From NCBI RefSeq assembly GCF_009830945.1, contig NZ_VWVV01000010.1, positions 62,001-126,000 on the forward strand: 64,000 nt of DNA, in the 5' to 3' direction. The notes beneath the pieces were generated by a model. The model had not been told where the DNA came from, searched no databases, and was given only the letters and a program-made list of their open reading frames with translations. Source of the stretch: Nocardiopsis sp. FR4. GTDB taxonomy: Bacteria > Actinomycetota > Actinomycetes > Streptosporangiales > Streptosporangiaceae. The first letter of the stretch is position 1. Each line of letters begins with the position of its first letter. This document shows positions 47,027-56,110 of the stretch, one piece after another. Made by a program: the position numbers and the translations under genes.

Positions 47027-48977
47027 GGGGCGCCCTCCTTCCCTGCGTCACCCGGTCCAGGAACAGGCCCAGGCAGACGATCGCCAGACCCGCGGCCAGA
47101 CCCAGGCCGAGTTCGTTCTGCGCCAGGCCGACCACCACGTCGTTGCCCAGCGCCCCGGCGCCGACCAGCGCGCCGATGACCACCATGGACAGCACCAGGA
47201 TGATCCCCTGGTTGACGGCGAGCAGCAGAGAGCCGCGCGCCATGGGCAGCTCCACCTTGGTGAGCAGCTGCCACCGGGTGGACCCCAGCGAGCGCGCCGC
47301 CTCCAGAGCGGGCTTGGGCACGCCCCGGATACCGTCGTTGACCAGGCGGATCACCGGCGGCAGGGCGAAGACCACCGCCGCCACCAGGGCCGGAACGCGG
47401 CCGATGGTGAACAGCGCCACCGCCGGGATCAGGTACACGAACGGCGGCAGGGTCTGCATGGCGTCCAGGACCGGTTTGAGGACCGTCGCGAACACGTCGC
47501 TGCGCGACATCAGCACGCCGATCAGTACGCCCAGCACGATGGTGACCGCCGAGGCCACGAGCACCTGCGACAGCGTGTCCATGGCGTGGTTCCACACGCC
47601 CAGCAGGCCCACGGCCAGCAGCGACGGTCCGGAGACGAGCGCCGCACGGCGTCCGGCGAGGATCCATCCCAGGGCCGCGGCGGCGAGCACCACCAGCCAC
47701 CAGGGGGAGTGGGTCAGCAGGGTGGCGAGCGGTGCGAGCACACCCTCCAGCAGCCACGTGGCCAGCGCGGCGGTTCCCGCGCCGATGGCGTCCTGCACGT
47801 GGCCGTACAGGGCGTTGACCGGGGTGCTGAGGTCGACCGACCGGTCGCGCGGCCAGCCCTCCACCCCCATCAGGCGGGCGATCGCGACGACGGCGATGAC
47901 CAGGGCGAGCGCGCCGCCCAGGAGCGGCATCCGGTACCGCTCGGGGATGTCGGGGGCGTGCGCCCCGTGGCCCACCGCCCCGGTCACCCGGTCCATCGCG
48001 ATGGCGAGCATGACGATCGCCAGGCCCGCCTCGAAGGCCTGGCCGACGTTGACCTTGGACAGCGCCTGGTAGATCGCGTCGCCCAGGCCGCCCGCGCCGA
48101 TGACCGACGCGATCACGACCATGGACACGGCGAGCATGATCGTCTGGTTCACGCCCAGCAGGATGGTGCGCCTGGCCATGGGCAGCTGCACCTTGGTGAG
48201 GATCTGCCAGGGCGTGGAGCCCATCGACTCCGCGGCCTCGACCGCGCCCCGGGACACCCCGCGCACGGCCAGCGCGGTGATGCGCACGGCGGGCGGGAAC
48301 GCGTACACGGCCGTCACCACGGCCGCGGCCGGGTTGCCGATGCCGAACAGCAGCACGAACGGCAGCAGGTAGGCGAAGGCGGGCATGATCTGCATGAAGT
48401 CCAGCACCGGCCGGATGCCCCGGTGGAGGCGCTCGCTGCGCCCGGCCAGGACGCCCAGGGGGAGGCCGAACAGCAGGGCGATGAAGACCGCCGTGATGAT
48501 CAGGGCCAGTGTCGTCATCGACGCGTTCCACAGGCCGGTCAGGGCGAACACCGCGAAGGCGGCCAGCACCACCAGCGCCACGCGCCACCCGGCGACGCGC
48601 CAGGCGATGAACACGCCGGCGAGGGTCACGCCGGGCCAGGTGAGGAGGTCCAGGGTCCGGTTGATCAGCACGACCGCCGATCCCAGACCCACCGAGACGT
48701 AGTTGAAGAAGTACAGGAACAGCGGGCTGTCGTTCCGGTTGGCGACGATCCACGCGTACACGGAGTCGAGCCAGGCCATGAACCGGTCGCCGACGGCGGT
48801 CGGGAAACCGCCCGCCCAGGCGGGGTGGCCCAGCAGGCGGCTCACCCAGTAACCGGCCACGAGGACCACGACCACCAGCAGCGCCCGCACCCACGCGCGG
48901 CGCAGCGGGTTGCCGCCGCCCTCATCCCGGGCGGGGGTCCCGCGGGGGGTCGTCGCGGGTTGGGTCATCGCGGTCAT
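47019..48977 (-). CDS. Betaine ABC permease with two fused membrane domains
   Basis: 652 residues from ATG 48977, just after the ATPase stop (GTG 48986 overlapping it is an alternative). Two homologous BPD_transp_1 domains are fused in one chain: the first has the EAA motif AAESMGSTPWQILTKVQLP (about residues 233-251), the second AARSLGSTRWQLLTKVELP (about 540-558). Normally one gene encodes one such domain that dimerises; here the dimer is covalent. Each half has about five or six helices. It serves the betaine/choline importer with the neighbouring ATPase and binding protein. Confidence 0.88.
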   Translation of the reverse strand: MTAMTQPATTPRGTPARDEGGGNPLRRAWVRALLVVVVLVAGYWVSRLLGHPAWAGGFPTAVGDRFMAWLDSVYAWIVANRNDSPLFLYFFNYVSVGLGSAVVLINRTLDLLTWPGVTLAGVFIAWRVAGWRVALVVLAAFAVFALTGLWNASMTTLALIITAVFIALLFGLPLGVLAGRSERLHRGIRPVLDFMQIMPAFAYLLPFVLLFGIGNPAAAVVTAVYAFPPAVRITALAVRGVSRGAVEAAESMGSTPWQILTKVQLPMARRTILLGVNQTIMLAVSMVVIASVIGAGGLGDAIYQALSKVNVGQAFEAGLAIVMLAIAMDRVTGAVGHGAHAPDIPERYRMPLLGGALALVIAVVAIARLMGVEGWPRDRSVDLSTPVNALYGHVQDAIGAGTAALATWLLEGVLAPLATLLTHSPWWLVVLAAAALGWILAGRRAALVSGPSLLAVGLLGVWNHAMDTLSQVLVASAVTIVLGVLIGVLMSRSDVFATVLKPVLDAMQTLPPFVYLIPAVALFTIGRVPALVAAVVFALPPVIRLVNDGIRGVPKPALEAARSLGSTRWQLLTKVELPMARGSLLLAVNQGIILVLSMVVIGALVGAGALGNDVVVGLAQNELGLGLAAGLAIVCLGLFLDRVTQGRRAPRA

Positions 48978-48978
48978 G

Positions 48979-50157
48979 TCACCCACCGCTCCCGGTCGGG
49001 GCCGGGCCGCTGCGTTCCCCGGCGTCCGCGGTGCCGTCGGAGACCCCCTCGGCCGCCTCCTCCTCGATGGCGGCGGCCGCGGCGGCGTCCTCCAACTGGT
49101 CCTCGGCGATGGCGCGCAGCACGTCGTCGCGGCCCACGTAGCCCAGCAGGGTGTCGCCCTCCACCACCCGGACGGGCGCGGTGCTGGCCGCGAGCATCGG
49201 CAGCACCTCGGCCAGCACGGTGCCGGGCGCGGTGACCGGGCCGTCCGTGCGCTCCCCGGGGTAGGGGTCGCGCACCAGCCACCGGGCGGTGAGCACGGTG
49301 GTGCGGGCGACGTCGGAGGTGAAGTCGGCGACGTAGGCGTTGGCGGGGCGGCCCACGACCTCCTCCGGGGTACCCACCTGGACGAGTTCCCCGTCGCGCA
49401 TGATGGCGATGCGGTCGCCGAGCCTGAGGGCCTCCTGGAGGTCGTGGGTGATGAACACCGACGTCTTGTTCAGCTCGCGCTGCAGGCGGCTGACCTCGTT
49501 CTGCATGTCACGCCGGATCAGGGGGTCCAGGGCGCTGAAGGGCTCGTCGAACAGCAGGACCTCGGGGTCGACGGCGAGCGCGCGGGCTAGGCCGACCCGC
49601 TGCTGCATGCCGCCGGAGAGCTCGCCGGGCCGGGAGTTCTCGTACCCGGACAGGCCCACCATCTCGATCATCTCGCGGGCGCGGGCGTAGCGCTCGGGGC
49701 GCGGCGTCCCGCGCACCTCCAGCCCGTAGGCCACGTTGTCGAGGATCCTCCGGCTGGGCAGCAGCCCGAAGTGCTGGAAGACCATGGCCATCTTGTGCCG
49801 GCGCAGCTCGCGCAGCCGCTGCGGACTGGCCGTGCCGATGTCCTCACCGTCGAGCAGCACCTGCCCGGCGGTCGGCTCGATGAGCCGGGTCAGGCAGCGG
49901 ATCAGCGTGGACTTGCCGGAGCCGGACAGGCCCATGACCACGAAGACCTCACCGGGGCGGACGTCGAAGGACACGTCGCGCACCGCCACGGTGCACCCGG
50001 TCTCCTCCTTGATCCGGTCCCGGTCGGCCCGCTCCAGTTCGGTGCCGACCACCTTGTCGGCGTTGCGGCCGAAGACCTTCCACAGGTGGCGCACCGAGAA
50101 CGTGACGTCGGCGGTGTCCCGGTCCGGACCGGCCGTCTCGGCCACCGGAGTGCTCAT
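48979..50157 (-). CDS. Betaine/choline ABC transporter ATP-binding protein with CBS domain
   Basis: 392 residues. Walker [10 protein letters not shown] (about residues 76-84), the ABC signature LSGGMQQR (about 185) and Walker [13 protein letters not shown] mark an ABC ATPase of the ProV/OpuAA type. A single CBS domain ends the protein ([20 protein letters not shown], about 329-348), expected to sense ionic strength or nucleotides and gate uptake. The ATG overlaps the stop of betA as ATGA, so translation is coupled. Confidence 0.9.
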   Translation of the reverse strand: MSTPVAETAGPDRDTADVTFSVRHLWKVFGRNADKVVGTELERADRDRIKEETGCTVAVRDVSFDVRPGEVFVVMGLSGSGKSTLIRCLTRLIEPTAGQVLLDGEDIGTASPQRLRELRRHKMAMVFQHFGLLPSRRILDNVAYGLEVRGTPRPERYARAREMIEMVGLSGYENSRPGELSGGMQQRVGLARALAVDPEVLLFDEPFSALDPLIRRDMQNEVSRLQRELNKTSVFITHDLQEALRLGDRIAIMRDGELVQVGTPEEVVGRPANAYVADFTSDVARTTVLTARWLVRDPYPGERTDGPVTAPGTVLAEVLPMLAASTAPVRVVEGDTLLGYVGRDDVLRAIAEDQLEDAAAAAAIEEEAAEGVSDGTADAGERSGPAPTGSGG

Positions 50158-51728
50158 CGGGTCCCCTCCCCGGAGGCCGGGGCGTCCTGGCGGATGAGGT
50201 CGGCGGCCCGCTCTCCGAGGGCCAGGACCATGACCATGGGGTTGGGTGTGGGCAGGGTCGGGAACACCGACGCGTCCGCCACCCGCAGCCCGCGCAGGCC
50301 GCGCACCCGCAGCCGGGGGTCGACCACCGCGGTGTCGTCCTCGGCCGCGCCCATGCGGCAGGTCCCGGCGGGGTGGTAGACGGTGTGTGCGGCGCGGCGG
50401 CCGTACTCCGAGAGCTCCTCGTCGCTCTGGACGCCGGGGCCGGGCGCGACCTCGCGCTTGATCCACGACCGGAAGGGCTCGGTGGCGGCGACCCGGCGGG
50501 CGATCCTCAGCCCGTCCACGACGGTCTTCTCGTCGTACCCCTCGGGGTCGGTGAAGTACCGGAAGTCCAGTGCGGGCTTGACGTCGGGGTCGCCGCTGGT
50601 CAGGTAGAGCTTGCCGCGCGAGCGCGACCGGGGGATGTTGGGGGTCATGCACACGGCGTAGCCGTCGGGCGGGGAGTCGTAGCCCAGCCGCTTCGTGTTG
50701 TCGTCGAAGGGGATCTGGTAGATGTGGAACATCAGGTCCGGGCGCGGGTCGGAGTCGTCGCGCCGCACGAACAGGGCCGCGTCGGAGTTCATCACCGTGT
50801 TCCGGGGAACCGGCCTGCTGGTCTCCCACATGATGATCGACTCGGGGTGGTCGAGGAGGTTCTCCCCCACGCCGGGCAGGTCGTGCCGGGGCTCGATGCC
50901 CACCCCGCGCAGCTCCTCGGCGTTGCCGATCCCCGAGAGCATGAGGAGCCGGGGCGAGTCCACGGCCCCCGCGGCCAGGACGACCTCGCGGCGGGCGCTG
51001 ACCGTGACCCGTGTGCCGTCCTTGGTCCGGGCGCTGACCCCGGTGGCGCGGTCGCCGTCCAGGACCACCCGGTCCACCCAGGTCTCCAGCATGACGGTGA
51101 GGTTCTCGCGCACGTCCATGATCGGGTGCAGGTAGGCCACCGAGGCGGAGGAGCGGTACCCGGTGTAGGGGTCGTAGGCGATGGACAGGAAGCCCGCGCC
51201 GTCCGCGAAGCCGCCTCCGTGCGAGGTCAGGGCGTTGAAGTCCTCGACCACGGGGACGCCCGCCGCCTCGGCGGCCGAGGACACCCAGTCCTTGACCATC
51301 GCGTTGCGGTCCTTCTCGGCGACCGGGACGATGTTGCACTTGATCCGGTCGGCGTAGGACTGCACGGTGGCGTTGTCCCAGCCCTCGGCGCCCGCCGCGA
51401 CCCAGTCGTCGAGGTCCTGGGCGAAGGGCCGGAAACTGATCAGCGTGTTGTGCGAGGAGCACCCGCCCAGCACGCGGGCGCGGGAGTGCAGGATGTGGGA
51501 GTTGCCGCGCGGCTGTTCGACGGTGGTGTAGCCGTAGTCCAGTTCGCCGTCCAGGACGCTCAGCCAGTCGCGCAGGCGCAGCACGTGCTCCAGGTCGCGG
51601 TCGTCGGGACCGCCCTCGATCAGGCACACGGTGGTGCCGGGGTCCTCGGTGAGCCGGTTGGCGATCACCGATCCGGCGGTGCCGCCGCCGACGATCACGT
51701 AGTCGTAGGTGGTCTCGGTGGGGTCCAC
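50154..51728 (-). CDS. betA: Choline dehydrogenase (GMC oxidoreductase)
   Basis: 524 residues. The FAD-binding loop is [16 protein letters not shown] (about residues 12-27), the GMC signature is [19 protein letters not shown], and the active-site His lies in [10 protein letters not shown] (about 460). It oxidises choline to betaine aldehyde. Placed between betB and the transporter genes, with a strong hairpin in the 145 bp before it. GMC substrates vary, but the neighbourhood makes choline the best call. Confidence 0.85.
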   Translation of the reverse strand: MDPTETTYDYVIVGGGTAGSVIANRLTEDPGTTVCLIEGGPDDRDLEHVLRLRDWLSVLDGELDYGYTTVEQPRGNSHILHSRARVLGGCSSHNTLISFRPFAQDLDDWVAAGAEGWDNATVQSYADRIKCNIVPVAEKDRNAMVKDWVSSAAEAAGVPVVEDFNALTSHGGGFADGAGFLSIAYDPYTGYRSSASVAYLHPIMDVRENLTVMLETWVDRVVLDGDRATGVSARTKDGTRVTVSARREVVLAAGAVDSPRLLMLSGIGNAEELRGVGIEPRHDLPGVGENLLDHPESIIMWETSRPVPRNTVMNSDAALFVRRDDSDPRPDLMFHIYQIPFDDNTKRLGYDSPPDGYAVCMTPNIPRSRSRGKLYLTSGDPDVKPALDFRYFTDPEGYDEKTVVDGLRIARRVAATEPFRSWIKREVAPGPGVQSDEELSEYGRRAAHTVYHPAGTCRMGAAEDDTAVVDPRLRVRGLRGLRVADASVFPTLPTPNPMVMVLALGERAADLIRQDAPASGEGTR

Positions 51729-51806
51729 GGTCCGATTCCTCTCGTTGTCTGTGTCCAGGGGGTGCCGGGGAGACGGACCTGCTTCGCCGTCCCCCTCCCA
51801 CGGGAG

Positions 51807-51845
51807 CGCCCGGCGGCGCGGAGGACGGAGCCGCGCCGCCGGGCG
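51807..51845 (-). terminator. Strong hairpin between betB and betA
   Basis: Perfect 14-bp stem: CGCCCGGCGGCGCG (51807-51820) and CGCGCCGCCGGGCG (51832-51845) with an 11-base loop. Inside an apparent operon, so it could be a partial terminator, a processing or stabilising element that lowers or shapes betA and transporter expression relative to betB. Confidence 0.6.
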
Positions 51846-51873
51846 GCCGGGCCATCGGCCCGGAGGGCTCGGC

Positions 51874-53430
51874 TCAGCCGAACCAGCGCTGCGGCTCGGG
51901 CGCCAGGTTGCGGTAGATGTGCTTGGCCTCGCGGTACTCGTCCAGGCCCGCCAGTCCCAGTTCGCGGCCGATGCCGCTGCGGCCGAAGCCCCCCCACTCG
52001 GCGCCCGGGAAGTAGGGGCCGAAGTCGTTGACCCAGACCGTGCCGTGGCGCAGCGCCGCGGCGACCCTCTCCCCCCGCGCGGTGTCGTTGGTCCACACGC
52101 CGCCGGAGAGCCCGTAGTCGGTGTCGTTGCCCAGCTCGACGGCCTGCCGCTCGGTCTCGAAGCGCTCCACGGTCACGACGGGGCCGAACACCTCGGTCTG
52201 GACGATGTCCATGGAGCGCTCGCAGTCGACGAACACGGTGGGCCGGTAGAAGTAGCCCGCGGCCAGCTCCGGGTCGTCGGGCCGCCTTCCCCCGGCGAGG
52301 ATCCGGGCGCCCTCCTCCACACCGCGCGCGACGGCGGCCTCCACCTTGGCGCGGTGCTCGGCCGAGACCAGCGGGCCGCACCGCACGCCCTCGTGCTGGC
52401 CGCGGCCGATGCGGATGGCCTCGGCCCTGCGGGCCAGCTCGGTGGTGAAGGCGTCGTGGATCTCGTTGTGCACGATGAGGCGGGCACCGGCCGAGCACAC
52501 CTGGCCGGAGTGGAAGAACGCGGCGCTGAGCGCGTAGTCCACGGCGGTGTCCAGGTCCACGTCCGGGAAGACGATGTTGGGGTTCTTGCCGCCCAGCTCC
52601 AGGGCGATCTTCTTGACCGTCCCGGAGGCCGCCGCCATGATCCGGCGGCCGGTGGCCAGGCCGCCGGTGAAGGAGATCAGGTCCACGTCGGGGTGCTCCG
52701 ACAGCGGGGCGCCCGCGTCGGGTCCGCTGCCGGTGACCAGGTTGACCACGCCCGCGGGGACGCCCGCCTCGGCGGTGAGCTCGACCAGCTTGGCGGTGGT
52801 GACGGGGGTGATCTCGCTGGGCTTGACCACCATGGTGTTGCCCGCGGCCAGGGCGGGGGCCATCTTCCAGGAGAGCTGGAGCAGCGGGTAGTTCCAGGGC
52901 GTGATCATGCCGCAGACGCCGACGGGCTCGTAGACCACCTTGCTGTGCACGCCCTCGGGCGCGGACACCAGGCGTCCGGCGTCCTTTCCGGCCAGCCCGG
53001 CGTAGTACCGGAAGACGTTGGTGACGTCGTCGACGTCGATCCGGCCCTCCTCGATGGTCTTGCCGGTGTCCAGGGACTCCATGACCGCGATCTCCTCGCG
53101 GTCGCGCTGGAGGAGGTCGGCGATCCGCCCGAGGAGCCGGCCGCGCTCGTCGTCGGGGACGCGGCGCCAGTCGCCCCGGTCGAAGGCGTGCCTGGCCGCG
53201 GCGATGGCGTCCTCGGTGTCGGCTCTTCCGCCCTCGCTGACGATGGTCAGGACGGAGCCGTCCGCGGGGTCCAGGATCTCCCGGACCCGGCCGTTGCGGG
53301 CCGCCCTCCACTCGCCGTCGACGTACAGACTGGTGGCCGTGGCCGAACCCGGTTCCGACAGGTACGGCACGGACGGCAGGGTTACGTAGGGTTCGTTCAC
53401 GGGTCCGGTTTGCCCAAGATCAGTATTCAC
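51874..53430 (-). CDS. betB: Betaine aldehyde dehydrogenase
   Basis: 518 residues with the GTG at 53430, which has GAGG six bases upstream; GTG 53400 (508 residues) is the alternative and a 571-residue frame is longer than the family. Aldehyde dehydrogenase motifs: LELGGKNPNIVFPDVDLD with the catalytic Glu and FHSGQVCSAGARLIV with the catalytic Cys (about residue 300-315). It completes choline to glycine betaine with NAD(P). First gene of the minus-strand operon, probably from a promoter in 53435-53600. Confidence 0.87.
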   Translation of the reverse strand: MNTDLGQTGPVNEPYVTLPSVPYLSEPGSATATSLYVDGEWRAARNGRVREILDPADGSVLTIVSEGGRADTEDAIAAARHAFDRGDWRRVPDDERGRLLGRIADLLQRDREEIAVMESLDTGKTIEEGRIDVDDVTNVFRYYAGLAGKDAGRLVSAPEGVHSKVVYEPVGVCGMITPWNYPLLQLSWKMAPALAAGNTMVVKPSEITPVTTAKLVELTAEAGVPAGVVNLVTGSGPDAGAPLSEHPDVDLISFTGGLATGRRIMAAASGTVKKIALELGGKNPNIVFPDVDLDTAVDYALSAAFFHSGQVCSAGARLIVHNEIHDAFTTELARRAEAIRIGRGQHEGVRCGPLVSAEHRAKVEAAVARGVEEGARILAGGRRPDDPELAAGYFYRPTVFVDCERSMDIVQTEVFGPVVTVERFETERQAVELGNDTDYGLSGGVWTNDTARGERVAAALRHGTVWVNDFGPYFPGAEWGGFGRSGIGRELGLAGLDEYREAKHIYRNLAPEPQRWFG

Positions 53431-53575
53431 AAACAGCCTCGTCCCATAAGACGCATAAGTCACATCGTTCCCTGGAAACCGCCCTGAACTGCGGTGACAA
53501 CCGCTCACGAGAGGGACCTCCGTGGCGCTTCCCACGTCACATCCAAACCAATAACTACTCTGAGTGACGAATGAT

Positions 53576-53594
53576 CGGGTATCGGACATACCCG
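53576..53594. promoter_or_regulatory. Palindromic operator candidate upstream of betB
   Basis: CGGGTAT-CGGAC-ATACCCG has perfect 7-bp arms around a 5-base spacer, in the 310-bp region between the divergent betB and class II aldolase genes. Its length suits a repressor dimer. No regulator gene lies next to it, so the factor is unknown. Confidence 0.4.
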
Positions 53595-53618
53595 CGTGGA
53601 GAAGACGAGGACGAGAGT

Positions 53619-53662
53619 TTGACGTACATTGGGGTGGACCCCGTTAGCTGAGGCTAACCTCA
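53619..53662 (+). promoter_or_regulatory. Promoter with IdeR/DmdR-like iron box before the class II aldolase gene
   Basis: A TTGACG -35 box (53619-53624) faces the aldolase gene. At 53644-53662 TTAGCTGAGGCTAACCTCA matches the 19-base IdeR/DmdR consensus at 16 positions and covers the expected -10 (TTAGCT, 53644-53649), 19 bases after the -35 box. A 7-bp perfect palindrome GCTGAGG-CTAA-CCTCAGC overlaps it but is centred 2.5 bases away, so another regulator could be involved. Confidence 0.55.
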
Positions 53663-53740
53663 GCAGTTTTGTCCGGAACGCGCTAGCACGGTGCGGACCG
53701 CACCGAACCGCGCACGCCGCGCACCCCTTGAGGAACACCG

Positions 53741-54403
53741 ATGCTGCTCGAACAAGAACGCCGGGACGTGTGCCTGACCGCCCGCGCACTCTCCGAGGCG
53801 GCCGGGACCGCCCCGGGCGCGTCGGGGACCGTCAGCGTCCGCAGCGGCGACCTGGTGGTCGTCACGCCGCACGGTGTCGCCCTCGACAAGGTCCAGCCCG
53901 CCGACTGCCCGGTGATGTCGCTCGACGACCGGGTCCTCGAAGGGCGGCGCGACCCCGCCGCCGAGGCCACCCTGCACATGGCCGTGCACCGGCTGGCCGC
54001 CGAGCACGGCCGTGAGGCCACCGCCGTGGTGAACGCCTTCACCGCCGACACGGTCGCGGTGTCCTCGGTCCTGGCCGAGCTGCCCCCGATCCACCACCGC
54101 GCCGCCGCCCTGGGCGGGGCGATCGAGGTGACCCCCTACACCACCTACGGCACCGGTGAGATCGCCGACCACGCGGTCAAGGCGCTCAAGGGCCGCGACG
54201 CCGCGCTCCTCGCGGGCCACGGCGGTCTGGCCCTGGGCCGCGGCCTGGCACACGCGCTGGAGAACCTGCGGCTGTTGGACTGGCTCAGCGCCGTCTACCT
54301 GCGGGCCCGCCAGATCGGCACGCCCCGGGTGCTGTCCGAGGACGAGCTGGCCCGGGTCCGCGACCGCGACACCCACGGCTGGGCGGGCCCGGACATCTGG
54401 TGA
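53741..54403 (+). CDS. Class II aldolase/adducin-like protein lacking zinc histidines
   Basis: 220 residues with the class II aldolase fold: SGTVSVRSGDLVVVTPHGVAL at the start, YTTYGTGEIADHAVKALKGR and LLAGHGGLALGRG near residue 157. The usual metal site AVVHxHS near residue 95 reads AVVNAFTAD, so two zinc-ligand histidines are gone, whereas the later His (AGHGG) remains. It probably is not a conventional zinc aldolase and may have another metal or a non-catalytic role. An iron box in its promoter region suggests control by iron. It converges on the 4-TM gene with a 19-bp gap. Confidence 0.72.
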   Translation: MLLEQERRDVCLTARALSEAAGTAPGASGTVSVRSGDLVVVTPHGVALDKVQPADCPVMSLDDRVLEGRRDPAAEATLHMAVHRLAAEHGREATAVVNAFTADTVAVSSVLAELPPIHHRAAALGGAIEVTPYTTYGTGEIADHAVKALKGRDAALLAGHGGLALGRGLAHALENLRLLDWLSAVYLRARQIGTPRVLSEDELARVRDRDTHGWAGPDIW

Positions 54404-54422
54404 CCTCCCCGGACGGGGCCCC

Positions 54423-54971
54423 TCAGACCCCCTCCTCCTCGTCGTCGAGGACCTCGTCCGGGCGGACCCAGGCCAGGTAGCAGGCGGGGAAGGCGGTGTG
54501 GCACATGGTGGTGAGGACCACCAGCGGCACCAGGACCGCCAGGAGGAGTCGGGCGCCCAGCTCCACGCTGGTGGCCCAGCTGCCGAAGACGCAGCCCACC
54601 ACGAGCAGGACCATCAGCAGAGCCGTGGTCACGTGGTGCCCCAGGCGGGCGGCGTGGTCCATCTCGGCGCGCTGGAACTCGTCCAGGCCGTGGTAACCGG
54701 ACACCCAGCGCGCGGCGATGTTGATGTTCGTGGCGAGCAGGGCCGAACCGGTCAGCAGCAGACCGTAGAGCGCCAGCGGCAGGTAGGACTCGGACGCTTC
54801 GCCCAGGAGTCCGAAGGCGAAGGCCACCGCGGCCAGCACGGTGACGAGGAAGAAGAGGACCACCGCCCGGCGGCGGCGGGAGCGCGCGGCCCAGAACCGG
54901 CGGCGGCGGGGGTTCTCGATGAAGGCGCGCAGCCGCTCCTGCCGCTGCGGACTCGGCTTGCTGAAGAACAC
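54423..54971 (-). CDS. Four-TM membrane protein of the ABC/XRE operon
   Basis: 182 residues from GTG 54971 (AAGGAG upstream). A polar, Arg-rich N-terminus is followed by four hydrophobic segments (VLFFLVTVLAAVAFAFGLLG; LALYGLLLTGSALLATNINI; TALLMVLLVVGCVFGSWATS; LLLAVLVPLVVLTTM). I do not recognise the family. It follows the XRE gene by 22 bp, so the pair XRE regulator + 4-TM protein ends the ABC operon, an arrangement seen in other small XRE/membrane-protein modules. Confidence 0.65.
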   Translation of the reverse strand: MFFSKPSPQRQERLRAFIENPRRRRFWAARSRRRRAVVLFFLVTVLAAVAFAFGLLGEASESYLPLALYGLLLTGSALLATNINIAARWVSGYHGLDEFQRAEMDHAARLGHHVTTALLMVLLVVGCVFGSWATSVELGARLLLAVLVPLVVLTTMCHTAFPACYLAWVRPDEVLDDEEEGV

Positions 54972-54993
54972 GGGGACTCCTTCGGTCGGAGGG

Positions 54994-55263
54994 CTACTGT
55001 CCGATACGGGGGAAGGGCTCGGTGGAGAAGACGACCTCCACCGGAACCTCGAAATAGTGGGCGATGCGCAGCGCCAGGTGGAGGCTGGGGCTGTACTCGC
55101 CCCGCTCCAGGTAGCCGACCGTCTGGTAGTGCACCCCCAGGGCCTCGGCCAGCTGGCGGCGGGACACGTTCCGCTCGGCCCGCAGCATCGCGATCCGGTT
55201 GTAGACGGTCTCTCCGCTCCCGGCCGCCGCCCGGCGACCGGCGCCGCCCCGCTCAGTAACCAC
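54994..55263 (-). CDS. XRE-type HTH transcriptional regulator
   Basis: 89 residues with the lambda-repressor-like HTH: NRIAMLRAERNVSRRQLAEALGV then HYQTVGYLERGEYSPSLHLALRI. It is of the compact YozG/YdzF-like type that acts as a repressor in its own operon. The start overlaps the ABC permease stop by 11 bp. Likely regulates the ABC promoter through the palindrome at 57116. Confidence 0.88.
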   Translation of the reverse strand: MVTERGGAGRRAAAGSGETVYNRIAMLRAERNVSRRQLAEALGVHYQTVGYLERGEYSPSLHLALRIAHYFEVPVEVVFSTEPFPRIGQ

Positions 55264-56110
55264 GCTTCATCGCCCTCTCCCGGGCCGCCTGGACCCTCGA
55301 CCCCGACTCGCGCCGGGCCATCCGCCGCAGTACCCAGGGGGCGACGGCGAACCCGACCACGGCCCACAGTGCCAGAACCCCGGCCACCTGCGGCAGCTGC
55401 CAGGTCCCCGTGAGTTCGAGGGCGGCGTGGTCGGCGGGCAGCAGCGCGGCGCGTACGCCCAGGCCGATCCAGTAGACGGGAAAGAACTGGGCGAGGTCCT
55501 GCACCCAGCCGGCCATCGCCGTGATGGGCGACATGACCCCGGAGACCATGATCAGCCCCAGCACGGGGACCATCGTCAGGCCCGCCCCGGTGCGCGGATT
55601 GTTCAGCGTGGCGCCGAGGACGCAGCCGATCGGGGCCAGGGACAGCATCGCCAGCGCGAACACCCACGCCAGGGTGAGCGCCCCGGCCGCGCCCCGCAGG
55701 ACGAACCCGTCGACGAACAGCACCCCGGGGGCGACCATCAGGGCCAGGGCCACGGTCGACATGAGCAGGACGTGCCAGGTCTTGGCGGCGGCGTAGCCGA
55801 GCAGGCCGTGCGGTGTCGCCCTGGCCCGCAGCAGGGTGCCGTCCTCGCGCTCGGTGCCGAGCACCTGCGCGACCGTGGCCAGCCCGAGCATGACCAGCTG
55901 CATCGTGATGCCCGCGGCCATCATCAGCGCACCGACGGAGGTGCCGGCCCCCTCCACGCTCTCGCGGCCCAGCAGGAGGGCGATGACCATGAAGATGGTC
56001 GGCATGAGCAGGTAGCCGCCGAAGACCTCCTGGAAGTTGGTGAACGAGGCCCGGAACTCGATCCACCCCCGGGAGAGGCCGGCCGCGACCGCGTTGGCCC
56101 TGGCGTTCAT
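55253..56110 (-). CDS. ABC-2 type permease
   Basis: 285 residues with six hydrophobic segments and the ABC-2 layout; VIALLLGRESVEGAG and TEREDGTLLRARATPHGLLGY (the segment before the helix that follows the cytoplasmic gate) are typical. The ATG overlaps the ATPase stop by 4 bp. Partner of the ATPase at 56107-57078; cargo is unknown and might be a peptide, lipid or antibiotic. Confidence 0.88.
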   Translation of the reverse strand: MNARANAVAAGLSRGWIEFRASFTNFQEVFGGYLLMPTIFMVIALLLGRESVEGAGTSVGALMMAAGITMQLVMLGLATVAQVLGTEREDGTLLRARATPHGLLGYAAAKTWHVLLMSTVALALMVAPGVLFVDGFVLRGAAGALTLAWVFALAMLSLAPIGCVLGATLNNPRTGAGLTMVPVLGLIMVSGVMSPITAMAGWVQDLAQFFPVYWIGLGVRAALLPADHAALELTGTWQLPQVAGVLALWAVVGFAVAPWVLRRMARRESGSRVQAARERAMKRGY

